DNA of 54,674 nt from Mariniphaga sp. (lineage in GTDB: Bacteria > Bacteroidota > Bacteroidia > Bacteroidales > Prolixibacteraceae). Location: contig JAAFHB010000006.1 in NCBI GenBank assembly GCA_010906965.1, positions 1 through 54,674 of the forward strand, given 5' to 3'. The notes beneath the pieces were generated by a model, which saw only the letters and a program-made list of their open reading frames with translations, had not been told where the DNA came from and ran no database searches. This document shows, one piece after another, positions 19,101-28,078 of the stretch. A program made the translations under genes and the position numbers. Position 1 is the stretch's first letter; each line of letters starts with the position of its first letter.

Positions 19101-19400
19101 ATCCCACCAGGCTTCACTCAACATTTTGACTTTCCCGTAAGGAATATCATCAAGGCCAATATTGCCGATGAATGCCCGGTTAATGCCTGCCTTTTTCATC
19201 GACTGCAGATCTTTTACAACTCCCTCTTTTGAAATATTGTCGGATATCCAATACCAGTAAACGCTGGTTTGCACCGAATCGGGCGGAGTAATGAAACCAC
19301 GCTCCAAAGCCTTTTCTGTTACCTTTGCTTTATCCGTCAGGCCTGATGCAATAATGAATGCTACAGCCAGAACCGAAACCAGTGCGAATGCTCTTTTCAT
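16158..19400 (-). CDS. GH106-like alpha-L-rhamnosidase
   Basis: 1080 residues with a signal peptide (ALVSVLAVAFIIASG). The N-terminal catalytic region opens with PPDSVQTSVYWYWISDNISKEG and contains GIFNSPGWSQSGGPWV, the recognisable GH106 start. VVQDSYETGGQNFTDGFLDEF and the later QSDEIGGEFWSEGELG and SAESNTCAG segments carry acidic residues in the expected active-site region. The C-terminal beta-sandwich resembles GH2 sugar-binding domains (NLGSFTAMAKVTVNGTYAGG, APYQLDITKLV). GH106 enzymes release alpha-L-rhamnose from pectins such as RG-II and RG-I or from rhamnosylated glycans. It sits 19 nt after the six-hairpin protein gene and 25 nt before GH10. Confidence 0.88.
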   Translation of the reverse strand: MKRAFALVSVLAVAFIIASGLTDKAKVTEKALERGFITPPDSVQTSVYWYWISDNISKEGVVKDLQSMKKAGINRAFIGNIGLDDIPYGKVKMLSEAWWDILHVALKTATELNIEIGIFNSPGWSQSGGPWVKADAAMRYLTASEVRIKGPQKLSQKLEKPIAIFQDVKVIAYPAPKDDQLVLNAKNGKVTSSPGVTNLDKIVDGDNKTGIRFPANGEFVVDIQANAPFTARSLSVRSTEQPMNFTAAIQVQETSGEYRTLSEFQINRSNPALNVGFEPYAPVVVSFPATTANNFRLVIKNANPKSGLSEVVLAASPRVERYSEKTLAKMHPTPLPYWKDYQWAQQPETNDRSTVIDASKVIDISKNLSADGVLTWDVPEGEWVILRTGMTPTGTQNAPASPEATGYEVDKMSKKHVAMHFDGHMGEILKRIPEADRKCFKVVVQDSYETGGQNFTDGFLDEFKQRYGYDPIPYLPVYKGLVVNSEQASDRFLWDMRRMVADKVAYDYVGGLRDVSHKHGLRTWLECYGHWGFPSEFLMYGGQSDEIGGEFWSEGELGDIENRAATSCGHIYGKTKISAESNTCAGNPFSRYPGVIKQRGDRFFAEGINNTLLHVYITQPYEDKNPGMNAWFGNEFNRKNTWFSQMDVYTQYLKRTNFMLQQGLNVADVAYFIGEDAPKMTGITDPALPVGYQFDYMNAEVIEKQMSVKDGLITLPHGTQYRMMVLPKLETMRPEVLSKIKQLVNDGAVILGPAPKRSPSLQNQPEADQQLQKMASELWGEVDGVNIKSRKFGKGMIINGMNMTEAFALINCVPDCKLPEDLSIHYGHRTMGGSEIYFVTNQAAETKLITPEFRVKGMQPELWEAATGFIRNLPAFDKKANSTVVPLKLEPYESVFVVFRNTSGKTSANGVEANYPVPAVLANLNGPWTVNFNASQRGPKEPVVFEMLQDWTTSKDDQIKYYSGTAFYTKKFRLDKLTANEKIIINLGSFTAMAKVTVNGTYAGGLWTAPYQLDITKLVRAGENDLKIEVVNTWVNRLIGDSKLPIGQRPTWCPVNPYKPDSPLQPSGLFGPVKVLSVKY

Positions 19401-19419
19401 ACGTTTATAATTTGAATAT

Positions 19420-21945
19420 CTAATTGTTCAATAATTGAATGCTGATCGCTGTTGAATCGGTTTTCGCATTTACATCAAATTCCAAACGGCCCTCATTGTC
19501 ACTTTTCAGTGTCTTGGATATTTGACCATTGATTGAAATAGCATACTTATTTTCAGCCTTTAATTCGGATACCGACCAGGTTATTTTTCCTGCACCCGGG
19601 GATGCAATCTGGTTCCAGACACATTCTTTTTCATCCCATTTGACAATTTCAACAGAGAGTTTACCCGTCTTAGTAAGTTGTGCTTTCAGCGAACAGGCAT
19701 TGTTAGCGGAATTGAAGTATTCCAATTCATTCTTGCCTGCATTGAAGCCGAAGTCCTTTTGGGAGGTCAGCTTAAACTGAGCGTTTGAAATAGAATAGCG
19801 GCCTTTATCCAGACCGATTACCAGATTATCTCCCCTGAATTTATAATTCAATGTTGTCCCCGCAAGTTTTTCAGGGATGTGCGGGTTGAGGTACATCCGG
19901 TTATACATCGGATTGATCCCGTAGATTGATTTGTATAGACCGATAATGGCCAGGCTGTTACCTGAAAGTATGTCGTCGCCCAATCCATCCTGCTTAACCC
20001 GGCCATAGCGCTGGAACGCCAATCCATCTTTTTCGTACCGTGCAAGGATGTTTTCAACGTATTTCAATGCCAGTTCCGGTTTATAGGAGGCATATGCTTC
20101 AACGCCTATTGCTCCCCACGACAGGAATATATCTCCGTTTTCGTAGTTGGGAAATGGGAATTGCCAGTCGTTTCCTTCACCATTGGCATAAGAATACATA
20201 CACAAAGGCCAGGCGAACAGTTTTTCCTTTTGCATTTGTTCCTCAACCTTATCCAGAATGTCTTTCTTACGTTGCGAATCGTCACAAATTCCGTAGGTGA
20301 TCGCCATGAAGTTTACAGGTATCACCAGGTTATTGCCATGAACCGATTTGTCTTTGTCAAGCCAATGAACATACCACTTGTTTTTCTCATCCCAAAACCC
20401 ACCTGACTGAGTCGGTTTGTTGAAACTGGTTTTCAGTTCGGATGCATACGTTGAATAATAACCTGACTTTTCTGCATCACCAAGCTGTTTCTCAATATCC
20501 GACCATAAGGTGAGCGCATAATAGAGTTTTGCATTTACAAAAGCGTTTTCATACGATGCCCAGATGATATCAATCCAGTCGCTACCTCTTTTTTCAGCGT
20601 GACTGTTGGTCATCATTTCAACCAGGTGGTTTCCGTTTGTGTCTCTTTTTAACAGATATTCCAGTGCATTTTCGCAAGGTTGTTTGAATTTTCTGACCCA
20701 ATTTATATCGCCACTTTGATTGTAAAGATCTGAAACATTGGTAACGAAGTCGGGATTAGAATCCAGCAAATATCCCCATTGTGCTTCGTAAAAACCTTTG
20801 GGGGTTGCGGTTCCCTGCATCGCATCTTCATCGGTATAGGCCCATCGCGACAGCACCCTTCCATCTGGCTGAATTGCATTATCTCTGTAATAATCCAAAC
20901 ATTGCTTGTATCCTTCTGTATAACTGGGATCGTCGATGGCAATACCCATCTGGCCGATGTACTGCTCATGCAGACAGATTGGTCCGTAAGGTGTGTGCCA
21001 GCTATTGCCTCCGAAATGCTTTGCATCAATAACGCCAATCCTTGCAATTGTATTTGCGAGGCTGGTAACCTGTTTGCCATTAATCCCTGCCAAATGACCG
21101 CGGTTATATTCCTCATTATAGTTTACCCACGAAAAGGTAACTGATTCAATATATTTCCCTGCTGATAATTGAAAGGAATCCCATACATCTGTTTTTCCCC
21201 TTACAAATCTCCTTCTGTTGGTACCTGAATCGTACCGGTATTTCATATCGCTATCCGACACTGAAACAGCGTACATCAACTGATCATCATTTGACCGTGT
21301 GAATTTTGATGCAACCTGCTTTCCGGGTGCCGAAGCGACTACTTTTAATCCGTTCCCTGTCCTACTGTTCCAGAAAACTGAAGAGCCAGAATGAACGCCA
21401 TAAGTGCATAGTTTTTCGTTGAAGAGATAAAACCAGGCCAATCCGCCGTAACCAAGAAAGGAACCGTCCCAGGTATGAATACTGCTAAAGTTGACCATCG
21501 GAAAGGAAACTTCTTCGGCCACAAGGGGTTTTGAAACTGTTCGTTCAATATCAAACCTGATATCGGTCTCTGTGATCAGGAAAGTCCACACTTCGTTAAT
21601 GGGTGCCTTATCTTCGCCATAACGAATGCCGGAGAGCGTCACACTGTTCTTTTGAGTTTTTATTTTGGGCGATGTGGCCAGTTTACGGGTTGAATAGGTG
21701 GCAGCAGAAGTCCGGATCTCTGAATAAATTCCCGATTTGTTTGAAAGAACCGCTTCGCCGTTCACTTCCATGCCGGTGACAACACACTTTGAAGCATAAT
21801 CGAGTGTGATTCTGAGTTTGCTGTTGCCAAATACAATGACGTTATCGGCTGACCGATCTTTTATACTGATTTGACCTTCGGCTGATAAATTGGCGAAAAG
21901 AACAAACATGAATATCAACTTCAAAAGCAAATGATTCTTCTTCAT
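19420..21945 (-). CDS. Six-hairpin ((alpha/alpha)6) glycosidase-like protein, secreted
   Basis: 841 residues with a signal peptide (LLLKLIFMFVLFANLSA). The first third is beta-rich. The middle (about 310-680) has the repeating helical pattern of (alpha/alpha)6-barrel glycosidases: SWHTPYGPICLHEQY, DGRVLSRWAYTDEDA, EAQWGYLLDSNPDF, DTNGNHLVEMMTNSH, SDWIDIIWASYENAFVNA, SWGAIGVEAYASYKP. Candidate catalytic acids are the Asp in SDWID and the Glu/Asp in TDEDA. The C-terminal 150 residues are again beta. I cannot assign a CAZy family. Context, directly before GH106 and GH10 in the same transcript, suggests a glycosidase acting on the same polymer. Confidence 0.6.
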   Translation of the reverse strand: MKKNHLLLKLIFMFVLFANLSAEGQISIKDRSADNVIVFGNSKLRITLDYASKCVVTGMEVNGEAVLSNKSGIYSEIRTSAATYSTRKLATSPKIKTQKNSVTLSGIRYGEDKAPINEVWTFLITETDIRFDIERTVSKPLVAEEVSFPMVNFSSIHTWDGSFLGYGGLAWFYLFNEKLCTYGVHSGSSVFWNSRTGNGLKVVASAPGKQVASKFTRSNDDQLMYAVSVSDSDMKYRYDSGTNRRRFVRGKTDVWDSFQLSAGKYIESVTFSWVNYNEEYNRGHLAGINGKQVTSLANTIARIGVIDAKHFGGNSWHTPYGPICLHEQYIGQMGIAIDDPSYTEGYKQCLDYYRDNAIQPDGRVLSRWAYTDEDAMQGTATPKGFYEAQWGYLLDSNPDFVTNVSDLYNQSGDINWVRKFKQPCENALEYLLKRDTNGNHLVEMMTNSHAEKRGSDWIDIIWASYENAFVNAKLYYALTLWSDIEKQLGDAEKSGYYSTYASELKTSFNKPTQSGGFWDEKNKWYVHWLDKDKSVHGNNLVIPVNFMAITYGICDDSQRKKDILDKVEEQMQKEKLFAWPLCMYSYANGEGNDWQFPFPNYENGDIFLSWGAIGVEAYASYKPELALKYVENILARYEKDGLAFQRYGRVKQDGLGDDILSGNSLAIIGLYKSIYGINPMYNRMYLNPHIPEKLAGTTLNYKFRGDNLVIGLDKGRYSISNAQFKLTSQKDFGFNAGKNELEYFNSANNACSLKAQLTKTGKLSVEIVKWDEKECVWNQIASPGAGKITWSVSELKAENKYAISINGQISKTLKSDNEGRLEFDVNAKTDSTAISIQLLNN

Positions 21946-22026
21946 AAATGGCTTTTTAGTTCTGTAACAGTTGAAATGGACAATCGATAAAAGACATCAC
22001 TTTCGCCCATTTATTTTGAGATGTCT

Positions 22027-23730
22027 TTACTCAGTTAATCCCAATATCAAAGTATTTTTGTCCGGCTTAATTCTGAAAACTACACCATTCCCAGGGACCG
22101 AGAAAGATCCTTTTTTAGCTGTAATCGCGTATTTCATGACATCAAACTCACAATCAATCCGGTTGGCGCTTATTATTTTAAAAGGTAATTTCATATTATC
22201 TGCAGTGGTCATATCAAGAAACCAGTCAATTGATTTCTCAGTTTCAACTTTCATCTTTATTTGTCGTTCGTCAATGTCCATCACGAGTATTCCGTCAAAC
22301 GACTTCAGTGGCCAGGATATATGCAGTTTCCCAGGTGTGGAATCCGTTATTGTCGGATTTTTACCTTCGATCAATGTTTCTTTTCCGTTTATTACTGCTT
22401 TAAATCTCAGTCCTGCAATTTTTTGTGGTGTGCTCCAGATATATCCGTCAACAAAAGGAAGTGTAAAAAAAGAACATTCGTTGCTCGTGGCTTTTTTAGC
22501 GAAGTAAGCTGACTGTAATTTTTCATCAAATAAATGAATGTCGCGAATGCGCAGGTTGCCATTTTCCCACAATAAATTAATCCGGTAAAACCGGCTATTG
22601 AACCATACCGTTTTACGGTCACTTCCCTGTAAATCTTCCTTCACGGTAACTGAGGCTGCAGGAGTGGTTTTATACTTTTCGCGAAACCATTTACCTGATT
22701 CGGCCAGGGTTTCAACGGTTACTTTCTTTTCATCCCTCAAACGTGCAATCAGCGGCAATTGTATTTCAAATCCTTTTGACATTGCATCCCACGTGAACGA
22801 ATTCTCCTGTCCGGCCTGAACATATGCATACTCCATCGCGCTCCCCCCGACAAACTCTTTAAAATACCAGTTAACCCAGGCAGAATCTCCTCCCCCTTCT
22901 TTATAGACAGGCTCAAGGGTAATCACGCCCTGCCTGTCTGATCCAAGTCCGGTATCGTACTGACGAACAGGATCGCTTCCAAGCATCCGGAAAATCGGCA
23001 CGGGAATCTGGTTACTTTCATTCTGGGCAGGCATGTAGGAATTTATTTTGCTGGGATAGTAGGCCTGGTTCCAATAACCTCCCCACATTGTGTAACCATC
23101 AGTACCATACTGGTCTTTACAGTTAGCAGAAGCAACGATCTTGTATTTTTGATAAAGATAATTTAAGGTATGGGCGTCAATAAACCACGACGCAACCGAT
23201 TTGGGATAGTAACCAAAAATTTGTTTAAAATCGCTCATATAAACATCGGCGAGCTTCTCCCGTTCTACAGGCGTATAACCTGTTGAGAACCCAATATCTG
23301 CGTGCCAGTCCCACGGATAACGACCCCGCCATTTGAGTCCGGCCTTTTCAACAAGGGGCTGGGGGATTTCCCACCATGCACCGATTTCGAAAGAACGGTC
23401 TGGAAGGCTTTTTAAAAGCTTCTGATAACGGGGATCAATCAAGGCATCGTATTGCAACAAAAAAGTACCGCCAAGCCTGTACTTTTTCATCATTTCGATT
23501 TGCTTAACCACTGTTTCATAAAGCACTTCTTCCGTAATCTTAGCGTCGCGTGGTTCAAGTAACCGAATGAAATTAATGATGTTTACAATTTTGGGGAGAG
23601 GCTTGCTTTTCTCCAAATCCCCCTGGGCGCTTACGGGATGGCTAAATGAATAGTGCACAAATATGCTTAGTAACAAAAGGATAAATGGAATCTTATTGAT
23701 TCCACTTTTGATCTTCATCATTTGATTCAT
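22027..23730 (-). CDS. Secreted deacetylase-like barrel protein of unknown activity
   Basis: 567 residues with a signal peptide (IPFILLLLSIFVHYSF, cut near SAQ). The N-terminal 350 residues look like a (beta/alpha) barrel of the glycoside hydrolase/deacetylase type: YRLGGTFLLQYDALIDPRY, FEIGAWWEIPQPLVEKAG, PWDWHADIGFSTGYTP, SVASWFIDAHTLNYL, then ANCKDQYGTDGYTMWGGYWN. The last 170 residues are beta-rich. Acidic and His residues in DWHAD and FIDAH could bind a metal, as in NodB-type deacetylases, but I do not see the full NodB motif set. The gene lies 81 nt upstream of the six-hairpin gene and 111 nt after a Gfo/Idh/MocA gene. Function unassigned. Confidence 0.5.
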   Translation of the reverse strand: MNQMMKIKSGINKIPFILLLLSIFVHYSFSHPVSAQGDLEKSKPLPKIVNIINFIRLLEPRDAKITEEVLYETVVKQIEMMKKYRLGGTFLLQYDALIDPRYQKLLKSLPDRSFEIGAWWEIPQPLVEKAGLKWRGRYPWDWHADIGFSTGYTPVEREKLADVYMSDFKQIFGYYPKSVASWFIDAHTLNYLYQKYKIVASANCKDQYGTDGYTMWGGYWNQAYYPSKINSYMPAQNESNQIPVPIFRMLGSDPVRQYDTGLGSDRQGVITLEPVYKEGGGDSAWVNWYFKEFVGGSAMEYAYVQAGQENSFTWDAMSKGFEIQLPLIARLRDEKKVTVETLAESGKWFREKYKTTPAASVTVKEDLQGSDRKTVWFNSRFYRINLLWENGNLRIRDIHLFDEKLQSAYFAKKATSNECSFFTLPFVDGYIWSTPQKIAGLRFKAVINGKETLIEGKNPTITDSTPGKLHISWPLKSFDGILVMDIDERQIKMKVETEKSIDWFLDMTTADNMKLPFKIISANRIDCEFDVMKYAITAKKGSFSVPGNGVVFRIKPDKNTLILGLTE

Positions 23731-23841
23731 TCCTGCAACTATTATGAGATATTTAATTTAAAGCAATAAATTCAGTAGTTCTTCAAGTTTTATCCTCAGC
23801 TAAATTTACCACCTGATATTCTTATCGATAAAGCCAATCAG

Positions 23842-25119
23842 TTATGGGTGTTTATATTTCGCACGGTAATCTCGTTGCAACAACATAGATGCCAGCTTAT
23901 TGTCCATAATTTCATTTTTCGCCTGATCCCACTTCACCATAGATCCTGTGTAATATGAAATCATAGCCAATTGAACAGTAGCAGTCGACTGAAATGCATC
24001 TTCAGGAGGACAATCAATCAGGCTTTTATTTTTGTTCTTTACCGCATTCAAAAAATTCGCCACATGTTTCTCTTGCATCATTTCGGTTGGAATTAATAGC
24101 TCCTCTCTTTTCCCATCTTTCCCTGCATGAAACAGAACTACTTTTGAATCCTCGGCAAAAAGAGTGGCCTTGTCACCATGGAAGAATATGCCATTGTTAA
24201 ATTCCTTGTTCGGATCTCCGGTACCCCAAAGGCGGTGTTGCCAGACAACGGGTGCTTTATTGAAAGCCATATTTGCCGTGAGCGTATCAGGGGTCGTTAT
24301 TTGGTTTTTTAGTTCCAATATGCCTCCACGGGTATAAAATTCTGTTGGCATCGATTCCCCCATGATCCGGCGGATGATATCGATGTGATGAACGCCCCAG
24401 TCAACAAGGTGACCATTTCCATATTCTTTCTCGAGACGCCATGCTTTGTGACCAATGTTTGGCCGATAGTCGAGTTTTGGGGCCGGACCGCACCATTCTT
24501 CCCAGTCGAGTGATACAGGAGGCGACTGGATCGTTGTATCCTGTGGACCAGGTACATAATGAATCTGTGCCGTTATCTGGTGAACATTCCCGATTGTTCC
24601 ATCTGCGATCAATTCCTTTGCCTTTTTAAATGCGTCACTCTGACGGCGCTGAAAACCGATCTGCACAATATTACCTGCCTTTTGAGCGGCATTTACCATT
24701 GCCAAACCTTCCTTTATGTCGTATGCGAGTGGTTTTTCGCAATAGATATCCAGCCCTTTCGCACATGCCGCAATAAACTGAAGTGCATGCCAATGAGGAG
24801 GCGTGCCAATAAATACGGCTTCCAATCCCTTGATATCAAGTAATTCCTGGTAATATTTGTAAGTTTTAGGCCGGGTACCCTGAAGTTTTGCCAGCTCATC
24901 GGCGCTGCTGTTCAAATGTTCACTATCAACATCGCAAACAGCAATCACCTCAACCCCACCGATCTTTAATGCTGCTGTTGCAATGACCATACCGTACCAG
25001 CCGGCACCAATCAATCCGATTTTTAACTTCTTGTCCTGCGAAAAAGCCGGAATACTAAAAGCAGAAACAAGAGCAGCTGAACCAATCGATGCATTTTTTA
25101 TAAAATTTCTTCTTTCCAT
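23842..25119 (-). CDS. Tat-exported Gfo/Idh/MocA-family oxidoreductase
   Basis: 425 residues. A twin-arginine leader (ERRNFIKNASIGSAALVSAF) suggests export of the folded, cofactor-loaded enzyme to the periplasm. A Rossmann NAD(P) fold begins at about 33 (KIGLIGAGWYGMVIATAA), with VCDVD ending its second strand, and the family CEKPLAYD segment lies at about 127-134. The C-terminal alpha/beta domain includes NGHLVDWGVHHIDIIRRIMG. Members oxidise or reduce sugars, often with a tightly held nucleotide when periplasmic. It is the first or second gene of the minus block, 145 nt downstream of the esterase gene. The substrate is unknown; a sugar released by the neighbouring glycosidases is likely. 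Confidence 0.85.
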   Translation of the reverse strand: MERRNFIKNASIGSAALVSAFSIPAFSQDKKLKIGLIGAGWYGMVIATAALKIGGVEVIAVCDVDSEHLNSSADELAKLQGTRPKTYKYYQELLDIKGLEAVFIGTPPHWHALQFIAACAKGLDIYCEKPLAYDIKEGLAMVNAAQKAGNIVQIGFQRRQSDAFKKAKELIADGTIGNVHQITAQIHYVPGPQDTTIQSPPVSLDWEEWCGPAPKLDYRPNIGHKAWRLEKEYGNGHLVDWGVHHIDIIRRIMGESMPTEFYTRGGILELKNQITTPDTLTANMAFNKAPVVWQHRLWGTGDPNKEFNNGIFFHGDKATLFAEDSKVVLFHAGKDGKREELLIPTEMMQEKHVANFLNAVKNKNKSLIDCPPEDAFQSTATVQLAMISYYTGSMVKWDQAKNEIMDNKLASMLLQRDYRAKYKHP

Positions 25120-25264
25120 AATTTATCATTTTTTGTTTAGTGTATTCGTCAGTCTTAAAATGGCAAGTATCCTTTCGTTTTCAGTTTTTATTGTCCAAAA
25201 ATACCCATATTCCTAAAAAACGGGCTAAATAAAATCAGCGCTGAAAACATTAAATCACAACCGG

Positions 25265-26431
25265 TTAATGTAATTTCAAATAAGCTGTTACCGCATCATC
25301 GCCCTTTAAAGCATTTGCCGGAATGGGATTCTGCTCATTAAAAATCATCAAATCCTCTTGAGGTAAAATGGTCACAAAGTGCTCGTCGAAACCGTATTTA
25401 TAGGGCAATTTCCCGGCATCCATGCCCAGATAATGATCGAAGAAATTATAAACGGGAAACCTTTTGGTCGAGCCATAGTCATGTCGTTCAGCAGGAAAGT
25501 GTGCATTGTCGAATTTACTTTCGGCATCGTACAAGGCATAAACTTTCTGAATATAGGGAAATTCAATGCGCGGTGTATTTTTGGTCCAATCGCCTCCATC
25601 CGAAATCAGCAACATGGGCCGTGGCGCACATAGGGCTGCAATTTCAACATTGTTTGTCTGGTGATTAGCGCTGCGGTGAACCGGCATTCCGCTTTCGCAG
25701 GTGCAACCGCCAAAGAAATAAGCCGACACCATAACCACAGGAACTGAAACTTTGATACGATTGTCGATGGCAGTAATCATAATGGTTTGGGTACCACCAC
25801 CTGATTCGCCCGTGATCCCAATCCTTTCGGGGTCAACATCCGGAAGTGAGACAAGATAATCAATAACGCGTTTGCTGTTAAATGTTTGCAGCAAAAGAGC
25901 AATTGGAATTTTGTGGTTCACTTGCTTTGAGTCGCCAAAACCGATCATATCGTAGGCGAAAACGATTGCTCCCATCCGCGCAAAACTGGCACAGCGTGTT
26001 TGAACATCAGGACTCATTCGCCCATTGACCCAATGGCCATGGGGGCTTAAAATAGCAGGACATCTTTTTTCAGCCTGAAGTGGCCGGTAGAGGTTTCCCG
26101 TGATATAAAAACCGGGGAAGCTCTCAATCGCAATGTTTTCAACAATATAACCATCCATCGAACGGGTATTCCTGATGATGGCACTAAACTCGTTGCCAAC
26201 TTTGGGCATCTGGTCTAGTTTCATCCCTTTGAATATTCCCTGCCGGATCACTTCAACGCGTTTTTCCCAGTCAGCTTTTGTTTTCCATTCTTTGGCCCAT
26301 TTTTTCATGAAAACATTTGCCTGATCCTCTGTCCAATAGCTTCCCTGACATAACATTTTGTCCTGGGCAAAACCATTGATTGTAAAACCAATCAGAAAGG
26401 CGATAATTAAAGTAATTTGAATCTTTTTCAT
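25265..26431 (-). CDS. Secreted alpha/beta-hydrolase, acetyl-xylan-esterase-like
   Basis: 388 residues from the ATG at 26431, chosen because it opens a signal peptide (MKKIQITLIIAFLIGFTING). An upstream ATG at 26479 would add 16 non-hydrophobic residues. The alpha/beta-hydrolase fold shows the oxyanion-loop strand ILSPHGH at about 127-133 and the nucleophile elbow ITGESGGGTQ with Ser210. A late His in AERHDYG near 325 could complete the triad. This GESGGGTQ type is frequent among acetyl-xylan esterase/dienelactone-hydrolase-like proteins in Bacteroidota polysaccharide loci. It probably removes acetyl or other ester groups from the polymer. It heads the minus-strand block, divergent from the operon at 26708. 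Confidence 0.72.
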   Translation of the reverse strand: MKKIQITLIIAFLIGFTINGFAQDKMLCQGSYWTEDQANVFMKKWAKEWKTKADWEKRVEVIRQGIFKGMKLDQMPKVGNEFSAIIRNTRSMDGYIVENIAIESFPGFYITGNLYRPLQAEKRCPAILSPHGHWVNGRMSPDVQTRCASFARMGAIVFAYDMIGFGDSKQVNHKIPIALLLQTFNSKRVIDYLVSLPDVDPERIGITGESGGGTQTIMITAIDNRIKVSVPVVMVSAYFFGGCTCESGMPVHRSANHQTNNVEIAALCAPRPMLLISDGGDWTKNTPRIEFPYIQKVYALYDAESKFDNAHFPAERHDYGSTKRFPVYNFFDHYLGMDAGKLPYKYGFDEHFVTILPQEDLMIFNEQNPIPANALKGDDAVTAYLKLH

Positions 26432-26581
26432 TCCGTTAAGTTTATCTCCACATAAATCTTTCTTAATCGTAAAAGACAAATATATTGGATAATTCTCAAA
26501 GCGAATAAAAAATCTTCTATGAAAATTTTTTTATAGTTCTTCATTGATATTTGGTAATTTGGGCGTGGGAATCACTTTGAC

Positions 26582-26621
26582 GTTGGTTGGTGTCAACCAG
26601 ACAATTTTTTTCGGCACCAAC
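26582..26621. promoter_or_regulatory. Inverted-repeat region between divergent operons
   Basis: In the 276-nt gap between the esterase (minus) and the Gfo/Idh/MocA operon (plus), GTTGGTG (26586-26592) is mirrored by CACCAAC (26615-26621), and GGTTG/CAACC repeats overlap the left arm. These could be operator half-sites or a 5'-leader hairpin. No local regulator gene for the plus operon is visible. Confidence 0.3.
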
Positions 26622-26707
26622 GCAATAAACTTCATAGGATTGACTGAGATTATTTTTCACCCTGCTACGTTATCTTAAAATTTAAAATCTTTTAATCTTT
26701 AGATACC

Positions 26708-28048
26708 ATGACAACCAGACGCGAATGTATCAAAAAAACTATTGCAGGATCAGCAATGCTTTCAATCGGAGGCATCCTGCCTGGATTCAGTGCCAATAGT
26801 TATAACCGGATTGTTGGATCAAACGAGCGGATCAGACTCTCCGTCATTGGTGTAAACTCCCGCGGGTATGCCCTTTCTCAGAATTTCTCCAAACTCGAAG
26901 CTTGTGAAGTAATTCATATATGCGATGTAGATTCAAGAGCTATTGAAAAATGCACCGCGAATATTGAAAAAATAACGGGGCATAAACCGACAGGATTTAA
27001 AGACTTCCGAGAATCACTTGAAAACAAGGATGTTGATGCGGTAGCTATTGCGACGCCCGATCACTGGCACGCTCCGGCAGCCATGCTCGCAATGAAAGCA
27101 GGCAAACACGTTTACCTCGAAAAACCATGCAGTTATTCTCCGGCCGAAGGAGAAATGCTCGTTCAGGGAGCGGCCAAATACAAAAGCGTAATACAGATGG
27201 GTAACCAACGTCGATCGTGGCCCAATGTAGCTCAAGGAATTAAGGAGCTTAAAGAAGGAGTAATCGGCAGGGTTTACTTCGCAAAAGGTTGGTATGCCAA
27301 TAACCGTGCTTCTATCGGTATTGGTAAAGAGGCACCTGTCCCAGATTGGCTGGACTGGGATTTGTGGCAGGGTCCCGCAAAGCGTAAAGCATTTAAAGAT
27401 AATTACGTTCACTACAACTGGCATTGGTTTTGGCACTGGGGAACCGGTGAGGCACTTAATAATGGAACCCATATGGTCGACCTGATGCGCTGGGGTTTAG
27501 GCGTGGATTTTCCCACAAAAGTGAACTCTGCAGGAGGACGATATCGGTTTAATGACGATTGGGAAACCCCCGACACGCAGGTGATCAGTATGGAATTCGA
27601 CAACAATACTGCGCTGACCTGGGAAGGTCGTAGTTGCAATCCTCATAACATAGAAGGAACAAGTGTGGGTGTTGTTTTCTATGGCGAAAAAGGAACCATG
27701 GTAATGCAGGGCGGCAACGATTATACAATCGTCGGATTAGACAACAAAGTGATTAAAAATGTAAAAAGCGATGTTGAAATTGATTCTTCGAACCTTATGA
27801 ATCCGGGAGAAAAACTTGATGCATTGCATCTTCAGAATTTTTTTGACGGGATCACGAAAGGTGAAGCGTTACATTCAGGTATTGACGGTGGACACAAAAG
27901 TACCTTGCTAATGCAACTGGGAAATATTTCTCAACGTACAGGACGCACCTTGAATATTGATTCAAAGAACGGGCATATATTGAACGATCCGGAGGCCATG
28001 AAACTCTGGTCGCGCGACTATGAGAATGGCTGGGAAATGACGCTTTAG
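26708..28048 (+). CDS. Tat-exported Gfo/Idh/MocA-family oxidoreductase
   Basis: 446 residues. Twin-arginine leader TTRRECIKKTIAGSAMLSIGG. The Rossmann strand is RLSVIGVNSRGYALSQNF (about 42-59), somewhat divergent from GxGxxG, followed by HICDVDS. YLEKPCSYSP at about 135-144 is the family Glu-Lys-Pro. A Trp/His-rich segment (YVHYNWHWFWHWGTGEALNNG) opens the C-terminal domain, with NGTHMVDLMRW next. First gene of a five-gene plus-strand operon (gaps 30, 17, 12 and 12 nt). The longer C-terminal domain groups it with the large sugar-oxidising members. Periplasmic redox conversion of a sugar is the likely role; the substrate is unknown. Confidence 0.85.
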   Translation: MTTRRECIKKTIAGSAMLSIGGILPGFSANSYNRIVGSNERIRLSVIGVNSRGYALSQNFSKLEACEVIHICDVDSRAIEKCTANIEKITGHKPTGFKDFRESLENKDVDAVAIATPDHWHAPAAMLAMKAGKHVYLEKPCSYSPAEGEMLVQGAAKYKSVIQMGNQRRSWPNVAQGIKELKEGVIGRVYFAKGWYANNRASIGIGKEAPVPDWLDWDLWQGPAKRKAFKDNYVHYNWHWFWHWGTGEALNNGTHMVDLMRWGLGVDFPTKVNSAGGRYRFNDDWETPDTQVISMEFDNNTALTWEGRSCNPHNIEGTSVGVVFYGEKGTMVMQGGNDYTIVGLDNKVIKNVKSDVEIDSSNLMNPGEKLDALHLQNFFDGITKGEALHSGIDGGHKSTLLMQLGNISQRTGRTLNIDSKNGHILNDPEAMKLWSRDYENGWEMTL

Positions 28049-28078
28049 AAAAGCATTTATAACCAAAAACGGATACAG

